A DNA stretch of 64,000 bases from Competibacter_A sp037045685 (GTDB taxonomy: Bacteria > Pseudomonadota > Gammaproteobacteria > Competibacterales > Competibacteraceae). How positions within the stretch are numbered: position 1 is the first letter of the stretch; each line of letters opens with the position of its first letter. Where the stretch lies: positions 248,001 through 312,000 of the forward strand of contig JBAOII010000011.1 of NCBI GenBank assembly GCA_037045685.1, given 5' to 3'. A program made the translations under genes and the position numbers. Positions 57,463 to 64,000 of this stretch are shown here, in pieces. The notes beneath the pieces were generated by a model. That model was given only the letters and a program-made list of their open reading frames with translations, made no database searches and was not told where the DNA came from.

Positions 57463-58386
57463 ATGGCGGTGCGGAGTGGATGGCGGGGGGCGTTGCTCGC
57501 GGGCGGGGTGCTGCTGGGTTTGGCCGGGTGTGGCGGTCCCGCGCCGACCCCCTTGCAGGCGCGTTATTTGCGCGAGGAGGAACGTGCGCTGCGCTATCAT
57601 GCGGCGGGTGAATTGCCGCGCGCATTGCAGGCGCTTCAAGCGAGTTTGGCAACGGCCGAGCTGATCGACGACCGGCCGGCGATCATGGCGCAATCTTTGC
57701 AAATCGGGTTCACCGCCTTAACCCTGGGGGAGGGATCGCTGGCGGAACGAAACTTTCAGCGCGCTTGGCGGACGGCGGTCGGGCTGGGGGATGCGCCGGG
57801 AATGGCGCAAGCGCGGTTGGGGCTGGCCCAAGTCGGTTTGATGCGCGGCGAGTTCGCGGCCGCGAGCGAGGCGTTTCGGCGGGCCTTGGTCGAAGCGCGC
57901 GAACGGTCGGACCGCGCCGCCGAATTGGTGGCGCTGAACGGGTTGGGGTTGGCGCAAAAAGAATTGGGGCGGCCGGAAGAGGGTCGCGAGCTTTTCCGCG
58001 AAGCCGAAGCCTTGGCGCGAGCGCATGGCGATAAACGCTTGCTGGCGGCGACGCTCGCCAATCGGGCCGATCTGGCGCTGCGAGGCGGCGAACTCGGCCA
58101 AGCCGAGCCCGCTCTGGCCGAGGCCATCGAGCTGGATCGCTCGACGGAGAATTTGCCCGGCCTAACGCACGATCTGTGGCTGAAGGCTCGGGCGAGCGAG
58201 CTGCGGGGCGATGCGCCCGGCGCGCTGGAGCTGTACCGGCAAGCCCGCACGATCGCGCGGCATACCGGTCAACAGGGTCAAGCCGAGCGCTACGAGCGGG
58301 CAGTTGATCGGTTGGAGTGCGAATCCGGTGTGCGTTTGCAACAGGGACGAGTAAAATCGATCGATTGCAAGGGCCGGTCCGAGTGA
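57463..58386 (+). CDS. TPR lipoprotein of the MCE cluster
   Basis: A 307-residue exported lipoprotein with signal peptide and lipobox LAGC (about Cys23), followed by tetratricopeptide repeats across most of the mature part (ARLGLAQVGLMRGEFAAASEAF, LNGLGLAQKELGRPEEGREL, LANRADLALRGGELGQAEPAL). I chose ATG 57463 because it gives a proper lipoprotein signal. It begins 45 bp after the MCE gene, occupying the place of an outer-membrane component such as MlaA/MlaC or PqiC, but it resembles neither. Confidence 0.85.
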   Translation: MAVRSGWRGALLAGGVLLGLAGCGGPAPTPLQARYLREEERALRYHAAGELPRALQALQASLATAELIDDRPAIMAQSLQIGFTALTLGEGSLAERNFQRAWRTAVGLGDAPGMAQARLGLAQVGLMRGEFAAASEAFRRALVEARERSDRAAELVALNGLGLAQKELGRPEEGRELFREAEALARAHGDKRLLAATLANRADLALRGGELGQAEPALAEAIELDRSTENLPGLTHDLWLKARASELRGDAPGALELYRQARTIARHTGQQGQAERYERAVDRLECESGVRLQQGRVKSIDCKGRSE

Positions 58387-58478
58387 GTTCGCCGATCGAT
58401 TTTCGAGCTTGCCGGAAGGATCGCGCAGCCTTTTCCGGAGGTGCCCAACAGTGCCCGCCGATACGACGATAGGACACT

Positions 58479-60497
58479 ATGATCAAGAAAACCAATACGC
58501 TGCCCATCGGTTATCGCCTGCATCATTACCGCATTGAGTCGGTGCTGGGCGCGGGCGGATTTGGGATCACCTACATGGCCGTGCACGAGGCGCTGCGCAG
58601 CCGGGCGGCCATCAAAGAATACTTTCCGGTGGAATGGTCCTATCGGGACCGGGACGACGTCAACGTTCTGGCCAACACCCAAGGCGGCTTGCCGACCTCG
58701 GAAGCGGGCGAGGAAGCGTGTTACGCCTGGGGATTGGAACGGTTTCTCAACGAAGCCCGCGTCCTGGCCCAGGTCAACCATCCCGGCGTGGTGCGGGTGA
58801 AGGATTTTTTCGAGGCGAACGGCACCGCCTACATCGTCATGGATTACGAGGACGGCGAACCGCTCAGCCAGCTGCTGCAGCGGGAAAAGACCTTGCCCGA
58901 GGAACACATTCGCCGCTTGCTGGACGATGTGCTGCCGGCTCTGGAAGCAGTGCATGCCCTGGGGTATCTCCATCGCGACTTAAAGCCGGCCAATCTCTAC
59001 TGCCGCTCCGACGGCCGCACCATTTTGATCGATTTCGGCGCCGCCCGTCAGGCGTTGAGCCAGCGCAGCAAGAATATCACCAGCGTGTTCACGGTCGGGT
59101 ACTCGCCGATCGAACAGTACCTGGTCGAAAGCAAGGGTTACGGACCCTGGACCGATATCTACGCCGTGGGCGCGGTCCTTTACCAGTGCGTGACCGGCAA
59201 GCAGCCGGTCGAGGCGCCGGCCCGGGTGCTCGACGATCCGCTGAAGCCGGCCGTGGACGCGGCGGCGGGCCGGTACAGTCCGGCGTTGCTGCGGACCATC
59301 GATCAAGCCATGGCGATCCGTCCCGAAAAACGCTTTCAGACCATCGCGAAAATGCGGGCGGCGCTGGAAGCGCCTCCGCCCGGCGACGAGGAACTCACCA
59401 TCAAGCTGCCGCTCCCCGTGCGGCCGGATTTGCACCCCAGCGGCGAGAAGCCGCGCCCGGCCGGGGTCGAATCGGCGCCCGTGGTGCGGCCGGAACCCGT
59501 CAAGACCAGCGCGAAAACTCGCTGGTTGGACTGGCGTTGGGCGGCCGGTCTCGTGGCGATGGTTGCGGTCGCCATTTTTGGAGCGGTGAAAATACCCTCG
59601 TGTTCGAAGGATATAACCACTTCGTCCACATCCTCTTCGAAGGGGCCTCAGACGGGGCCTCAGACGGGGCCTCAGACGGGGCCTCAGACGGTCAAAACCA
59701 CTCCGAGCGGCCCACCCGCCAATCCCGTGGCCGGTCAGAGTTACCGCGATCCCCTGACCGGCATGGAACTGGTTTGGGTTCCGCCCGGTTGTTTCGCCAT
59801 GGGCAGCCCGGAAGCGGAGAGGGATCGCAGCGCCAACGAGGTGCCTCATCAGGTGTGTCCCGGCGGATTCTGGGTAGGAAAATATGAGGTGACCAACGCC
59901 CAGTATCGGCGGTTCGACGCCACCCACGACAGCGGCAGCTACGAATCCTACACCTTGAACGGTGCCGAGCAGCCGGTGGTGCGCGCGAGCTGGCAGGAAG
60001 CGGTCGCTTACGCCGATTGGTTGTCGGCGCAAACCGGCTCCCGCTTCCGCTTGCCGACCGAGGCGGAGTGGGAATACGCCGCTCGCGGCGGCAAGACCAG
60101 CTCCCGCGATTGGGGCGAAAATTCGAATCAGGCGTGCCGTTACGCCAACATCTACGACGAAACCGCGCGCAAGGCCAAGCCGTTCAACTGGGCCAACTAT
60201 CCTTGCGAGGATGGCCAAGTGGTCTCTGCTCCGGTCGGGAAATACGCGGCCAACGGGTTCGGGCTGTACGATCTGCTGGGCAACGTCGCGGAATGGACCT
60301 GCTCCGAATACGACAACACCTACGGCGGCGGCGAGACCCGCTGCGCGGATCGGGGCGCGACAGCGAGCGGCCGGCGGGTGCTGCGGGGCGGCTCCTGGTC
60401 CGATTATCCGGGCCTGGTGCGGTTCGCCTACCGGTTCCCGGCCGCGCCGGAGTATCGAAAATTCGACCTGGGCTTTCGCTTGGTGCTAGAGCCATGA
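58479..60497 (+). CDS. Ser/Thr protein kinase / TM / FGE-sulfatase-fold protein
   Basis: A 672-residue membrane protein with the same layout as the pseudokinase at 52 kb, but catalytically complete. Gly-loop GAGGFG is at 24-29, Lys46 in AAIKEYFP, HRDLKPAN with Asp167, and DFG with Asp185. The kinase domain ends near 300; a membrane segment (WAAGLVAMVAVAIFGAV) is near 352-368. A GPQT-repeat linker and a periplasmic FGE domain follow (MGSPEAERDRS, RLPTEAEWEYAARGG, LGNVAEWTCSEYDN, VLRGGSWSDYP, LGFRLV). Probably senses or binds something outside and signals inward. The stop overlaps the next gene (ATGA at 60494-60497). Confidence 0.92.
   Translation: MIKKTNTLPIGYRLHHYRIESVLGAGGFGITYMAVHEALRSRAAIKEYFPVEWSYRDRDDVNVLANTQGGLPTSEAGEEACYAWGLERFLNEARVLAQVNHPGVVRVKDFFEANGTAYIVMDYEDGEPLSQLLQREKTLPEEHIRRLLDDVLPALEAVHALGYLHRDLKPANLYCRSDGRTILIDFGAARQALSQRSKNITSVFTVGYSPIEQYLVESKGYGPWTDIYAVGAVLYQCVTGKQPVEAPARVLDDPLKPAVDAAAGRYSPALLRTIDQAMAIRPEKRFQTIAKMRAALEAPPPGDEELTIKLPLPVRPDLHPSGEKPRPAGVESAPVVRPEPVKTSAKTRWLDWRWAAGLVAMVAVAIFGAVKIPSCSKDITTSSTSSSKGPQTGPQTGPQTGPQTVKTTPSGPPANPVAGQSYRDPLTGMELVWVPPGCFAMGSPEAERDRSANEVPHQVCPGGFWVGKYEVTNAQYRRFDATHDSGSYESYTLNGAEQPVVRASWQEAVAYADWLSAQTGSRFRLPTEAEWEYAARGGKTSSRDWGENSNQACRYANIYDETARKAKPFNWANYPCEDGQVVSAPVGKYAANGFGLYDLLGNVAEWTCSEYDNTYGGGETRCADRGATASGRRVLRGGSWSDYPGLVRFAYRFPAAPEYRKFDLGFRLVLEP
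59642..59689 (+). repeat. Four 12-bp repeats encoding GPQT
   Basis: Four exact copies of GGGGCCTCAGAC encode four GPQT units in the periplasmic linker between the membrane segment and the FGE domain. Perfect identity suggests a slippage-prone, length-variable linker. Confidence 0.92.
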
Positions 60498-62923
60498 ACG
60501 AGCGTTTTCCGAGTGATGGTGGCGAGATGCGCGTGATTTTATTCAAGCCGCTGGCGCTGCTGCTGGCGCTGCTGCTGGTTTGCCTTTCGGCCGGTCGGGC
60601 TTGGGCGGCCCCCGAACCGCCCCAGGAACGGATGACGGCCACGGTGATCGAGTTCAGCGTCAGGGGCGAGCTGAACGAGCAGGCCGGCGCCATCATCGCC
60701 GATCTGATGATGTCGGCCATCGCCAATTCCGGCCGATTCACGCTCAAGGATCGCTTGCCGCTGTCGGCGGCCGCCAAAATCGCCAAGGCCCAGGAGCTGG
60801 GATCGACCGGCCTGCTCGACCCCAAGACCGCCGCCGAACTGGGCCGACTCTACGGCGTGGACGCGGTGGTGACCGGCGGGGTTTCCAAGTTGGGCGATCT
60901 GATCACGGTGACGGCGCGACTGATCGATACCAAAACCGCCTCTTTGTTGGGCAGCGGTCAGGTTCAGGACAAGAACATCGATTCTATCCAGATAAAAATC
61001 AACGATTTGGCCGCAATGGTGACGGCGCCGCCAGCCGCCCCTCAAACCCATGCCTTGACCGTGAGAACCGATCCCCCCGATGCCAGCGTTCGCCTGCTGA
61101 ACCATCCAACGCCTTATCAGGCGGGAATGCGGTTGCTGCCCGGCGAGTACGAAATCGAGGTGTCCAAGCCGGGTCATGTGACCCGCAAGGAGTCGGCCCA
61201 CATCGGCGACGGCGACCTGGCGTTGAACGTGGTGCTGGAAAAAGCCCGGTATGGCCTGACGGTCCGCTCCGAACCGCCCGACGCGCGGATCCGGTTGCTG
61301 GGCGCCCCGGTTCCGTATCAGCCAGGGGTGACGCTGCCGCCCGGTGACTACGAGATCGAGGTGGCTCGCGAGGGCTACGTCTCCCACAAGTTCCCGGTGC
61401 GGATCGTCGATGGCGAGGTCAGCGTGCCGGTGACCCTGGAAAAGGTCGCGCCGCCACCGCCACCGCCACCGCCACCACCCGTTCGGCAGTATCGCCTGAC
61501 CGTTCAGGTCGATCCCCCCCAAGCTGCGGTACGGCTGCTGAACGCGAAGACGCCATATCGGCCCGGCATGTCGCTGCCGCCCGGCAGCTATACGGCCGAA
61601 ATCAGCCAGTCCGGTTACGAGTCCGCCCAAGTGGCGATACCGATCATCGACAGCGACGTGACGGTGCCGGTCAAGCTCGCCCGCAAGCCCGAACCCGCAC
61701 CGATCACGCAATATCGCTTGACGGTGCGGGCCGACCCGCCGGACGCCCGGGTGCGGCTGCTGGGAACCAGGGCCGCCTACAAGTCCGGCGTGTCGTTGCC
61801 GCCGGGGAGCTACACGGTGGAAGTTTCCCGCAGCGGCTACGAAACCCGGCAGGTGGCGGTGCGGGTTGCCGACAGCGACGTGACGGTGCCGGTGGCGCTG
61901 GTCAAGCAGCCCGAGCCGGAGCGCCCGCCGCAATACCGCTTGACGGTGCGGGCCGACCCGCCGGACGCTCGGGTGCGGCTGCTGGGAACCAGGGCCGCCT
62001 ACAAGTCCGGCGTGTCGTTGCCGCCGGGGAGCTACACGGTGGAAGTTTCCCGCAGCGGCTACGAAACCCGGCAGGTGGCGGTGCGGGTTGCCGACAGCGA
62101 CGTGACGGTGCCGGTGGCGCTGGTCAAGCAGCCCGAGCCGGAGCGCCCGCCGCAATACCGCTTGACGGTGCGGGCCGATCCGCCGGACGCACGAGTGCGA
62201 TTGCGCGGGACTGCCACCGTCTACCGGCCCGGCATCGCGTTGTCACCGGGCGGCTACACCGTCGAAGTATCGCGGCCGGGCTACGAAACCCGGCAGCTTT
62301 CGGTGACGATAGCCGACGGCGACGTGACGGTGCCGGTGGCGCTCACCAAGCAGCCCGAACCGGCCCAGCCCGAGCAATACCGGCTCACGGTGCGCCCGAA
62401 TCCGGCGAATGCCTGGGTACGGCTCGTGAACTCCTCGTATATCTACCGGCCGGGAGTGCCGTTGCCGCCGGGCGGCTATACCGTGGAGGTGGGCGGTCGC
62501 GGCTACGAGCCCAAACGGGTGACGGTGCAGATCGCCGATAGCGACGTGACGGTGCCGGTCGAATTGGAGAAAACGGCTTCCGTCACGCCGCCGCCGCCAC
62601 CACCTCCACCCAGATCGCGCCCCGGCGAATGGCGTATCGGGCGAATCACGGTCGACAGCTCGCTGAGCGGCGTCGACCGTTCGGAGGTGTCCAGGGTATT
62701 GAGCGGCTACGCGGGGCGAACCGTGACGCGCGATTCCTTGCTGGACGCCGCGATGCAGGTTTATCGGTCTACGGGCATCACGCTCAGCTTTGTCGTCCGT
62801 TCCGGCGGGGCGGAACTGTACGCTCGCGCCGCGCGCCAGACCCGGCGGACCTACGAAAGCACCATTTCCATCATGAGTCGCAGCCAACTCGAAAGCTCGG
62901 GCTTTGGCGTTTCGGTGGAATAG
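60494..62923 (+). CDS. FlgO-like / seven PEGA-repeat / POTRA-like envelope protein
   Basis: An 809-residue exported protein. ATG 60494 overlaps the kinase stop; a second ATG at 60527 is possible. The signal peptide ends near AWA. An N-terminal FlgO/CsgG-like domain follows, about 45-170 (ERMTATVIEFSVRGELNEQ, GRLYGVDAVVTGGVSKLGD). Next come seven PEGA-type repeats of ~74 residues (LTVRADPPDARVRLLGT, PGSYTVEVSRSGYETRQV), separated by proline-rich linkers. The C-terminal domain is POTRA-like (GRITVDSSLSGVDRSEVSRVL, then LLDAAMQVYRSTGITLSFVV). PEGA repeats usually bind surface or wall components. Last gene of the cluster. Confidence 0.85.
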   Translation: MNERFPSDGGEMRVILFKPLALLLALLLVCLSAGRAWAAPEPPQERMTATVIEFSVRGELNEQAGAIIADLMMSAIANSGRFTLKDRLPLSAAAKIAKAQELGSTGLLDPKTAAELGRLYGVDAVVTGGVSKLGDLITVTARLIDTKTASLLGSGQVQDKNIDSIQIKINDLAAMVTAPPAAPQTHALTVRTDPPDASVRLLNHPTPYQAGMRLLPGEYEIEVSKPGHVTRKESAHIGDGDLALNVVLEKARYGLTVRSEPPDARIRLLGAPVPYQPGVTLPPGDYEIEVAREGYVSHKFPVRIVDGEVSVPVTLEKVAPPPPPPPPPPVRQYRLTVQVDPPQAAVRLLNAKTPYRPGMSLPPGSYTAEISQSGYESAQVAIPIIDSDVTVPVKLARKPEPAPITQYRLTVRADPPDARVRLLGTRAAYKSGVSLPPGSYTVEVSRSGYETRQVAVRVADSDVTVPVALVKQPEPERPPQYRLTVRADPPDARVRLLGTRAAYKSGVSLPPGSYTVEVSRSGYETRQVAVRVADSDVTVPVALVKQPEPERPPQYRLTVRADPPDARVRLRGTATVYRPGIALSPGGYTVEVSRPGYETRQLSVTIADGDVTVPVALTKQPEPAQPEQYRLTVRPNPANAWVRLVNSSYIYRPGVPLPPGGYTVEVGGRGYEPKRVTVQIADSDVTVPVELEKTASVTPPPPPPPPRSRPGEWRIGRITVDSSLSGVDRSEVSRVLSGYAGRTVTRDSLLDAAMQVYRSTGITLSFVVRSGGAELYARAARQTRRTYESTISIMSRSQLESSGFGVSVE
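61715..62158 (+). repeat. Two near-identical 222-bp tandem units (PEGA repeats 4 and 5)
   Basis: Units 61715-61936 and 61937-62158 are almost the same base for base (for example GACGCCCGGG versus GACGCTCGGG). The other five PEGA units have diverged. This points to a recent in-frame duplication. Confidence 0.9.
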
Positions 62924-62982
62924 TCCGGAAGCCGAAGGTCCGCGCCGTCGTTGGCCCGGATGATTTTGAGCCGGTGTCCGCC

Positions 62983-63012
62983 GCGCCGAGGTTGACGGCG
63001 CGGCCTCGGCGC
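62983..63012. terminator. Possible hairpin between convergent PEGA-protein and malic enzyme genes
   Basis: Inverted repeat GCGCCGAGG (62983-62991) / CCTCGGCGC (63004-63012) next to the malic enzyme stop. GC-rich and without a U-tract, so terminator function is uncertain. Confidence 0.4.
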
Positions 63013-63014
63013 GA

Positions 63015-64000
63015 CTATTCGTCCTTGTGATAGCCGGGATGATCGATCATGGCGGTGTGATCGCCGCGCACGATCGGCAGGTAACGCGGTTTCCAGAACC
63101 GCGAACGCAGATAGGTGTCGAGGTCCTGCCCGGCCAAATCGATTTTGCCGGCGACGCCTTCTTTCAATGCCTGCTCGATCACCCGCGCGCCGACCCGGAT
63201 GCTGACTTCGCGCAGCTCGCGCACGGGCGGGTAGATCCGACCGGCGCGCAGGTGGGCGGCGGCGGTGTACTCGGCCAGCGCGTAAGCCGCTTCCAGCACC
63301 ATGGTGTCGGTCACCTCGCGGCACTCCGCCAGGATGGTGCCGAAACCCAGCCCCGGAAAAATGAAGGCGTTGTTGCCCTGCCCGACATGATGGACGTGGC
63401 CGTCCCGCTCCACGTCCGGGAACGGGCTGCCGGTGGCGACGATGGCCCGGCCTTCGCTCCAGTCCAGGATGTCCTCGGGCAGTGCTTCGCAGGCCGACGT
63501 GGGATTGGAGAGCGGGAAAATGATCGGCCGGGTCGAGTGGCGGGCCATGGCCTGCACCACCGGATGGTTGAAAGAGCCGGCTTGACCGCTCAACCCCAGC
63601 AGGGCGGTGGCCTTGGTGTTCTCGATCGTTTCCAGCAGGGTGGGGATCTCGTTGGCGATTTGCCAGCCGGCGGTTTTCTCGCGGGGCTGCACGAAGGGTT
63701 GTTTGTAGGGTTCGACGTTGCGTCCTTCCACCAGCAGGCCGCGGGAGTCGAGGACGCAAACCCGGTCGCGGGCTTCCTCGGGACTCAGGCCTTCCCGTAT
63801 CAGTCCTCGGGTGATGGCCCAAGCCACGCCGATGCCGCCGGCGCCGGCGCCGAGAATGACGATCCGCTGGTCGCGCAGCGCCTCGCCCTTGAGCCGGCTG
63901 GCCGAGAGCAGACCGGCCAACGCCACCGCGCCGGTGCCCTGAATGTCGTCGTTGAAGGAGGGCAGTTGCTTGCGGTAGCGTTCCAGGACCGTAAACGCCA
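63015..64000 (-). CDS. NAD(P)-dependent malic enzyme, N-terminal part beyond the window
   Basis: Oxidative decarboxylase converting malate to pyruvate. About 328 C-terminal residues are visible on the minus strand; the frame stays open to 64000, so the start is outside the window. Family motifs are FNDDIQGTGAVALAGLL (continuous at 63920-63955), the dinucleotide site VILGAGAGGIGVAWAI, SNPTSACEALPED, and VATGSPFPDV. GQGNNAFIFPGLGFG and the short C-terminus without a phosphotransacetylase domain place it with the eukaryotic-like NAD-malic enzymes (SfcA/MaeA type). Cofactor is not certain. Confidence 0.93.
   Translation of the reverse strand, partial: AFTVLERYRKQLPSFNDDIQGTGAVALAGLLSASRLKGEALRDQRIVILGAGAGGIGVAWAITRGLIREGLSPEEARDRVCVLDSRGLLVEGRNVEPYKQPFVQPREKTAGWQIANEIPTLLETIENTKATALLGLSGQAGSFNHPVVQAMARHSTRPIIFPLSNPTSACEALPEDILDWSEGRAIVATGSPFPDVERDGHVHHVGQGNNAFIFPGLGFGTILAECREVTDTMVLEAAYALAEYTAAAHLRAGRIYPPVRELREVSIRVGARVIEQALKEGVAGKIDLAGQDLDTYLRSRFWKPRYLPIVRGDHTAMIDHPGYHKDE

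Overview
This is 64 kb of GC-rich chromosome from a gammaproteobacterium. The evidence is the order lepA-lepB-DUF4845-rnc-era-recO, the set mrcB / TPR lipoprotein / yoaA, sbcDC, hrpA, typA, cspA and an entericidin-type lipoprotein. The two kinases fused to formylglycine-enzyme-like (FGE) domains and the MCE operon suggest an environmental, possibly Competibacter-like lineage, but that is inference only. I see no tRNA, rRNA, CRISPR array, integrase or transposase.

Layout. 1-5.2 kb: housekeeping operon (LepA cut by the left edge, LepB, DUF4845 protein, RNase III, Era, RecO) with short overlaps. 5.3-8 kb: adenosine kinase and an APH-P-loop kinase fusion on the minus strand. 8-13.7 kb: PBP1b, proline-rich TPR lipoprotein, YoaA helicase. 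13.7-22.1 kb, minus strand: MFS transporter, SbcC (three apparent frameshifts), SbcD, two DUF2157-like membrane proteins. 22.2-25.1 kb: an ecotin with an unusual reactive loop, an LplT-Aas-like fusion, a DUF4124 protein. 25.1-28.6 kb, minus strand: Cache-domain protein, SatP acetate transporter, TypA, cold-shock protein. 28.9-34 kb: HrpA and a glycosyltransferase.

34.1-38.5 kb, minus strand: a signalling operon of TerY-like vWA protein, PP2C phosphatase, atypical kinase with a C-terminal HhH-like region, and a TetR regulator, resembling the TerY-P triad. 38.6-44.5 kb: a two-gene exopolysaccharide unit, made of a secreted discoidin/glycoside-hydrolase-like protein and a single polypeptide joining GH18-like, NodB deacetylase and GT2 synthase domains. 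44.7-47.5 kb: a tail-anchored coiled-coil protein carrying a 27-bp minisatellite and split by one base. 48-50.3 kb: Pgi, entericidin-like lipoprotein, DUF465 protein.

50.4-62.9 kb is the most unusual stretch. A minus-strand PP2C phosphatase gene lies divergent from a plus-strand gene run: pseudokinase-TM-FGE protein, MlaE-type permease, ABC-ATPase homologue that has lost its catalytic motifs, MCE (MlaD-type) protein, TPR lipoprotein, apparently active kinase-TM-FGE protein, and a FlgO-like/PEGA-repeat/POTRA-like envelope protein. I infer a phospho-regulated envelope lipid-transport or envelope-sensing system. The window ends inside a malic enzyme gene.

Caution: several conserved genes carry 1-2 base indels relative to their families (near 6470, 15465, 16125-16165, 23981, 24201, 34471 and 46386). 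These may be assembly errors and should be checked against reads before any loss of function is claimed.
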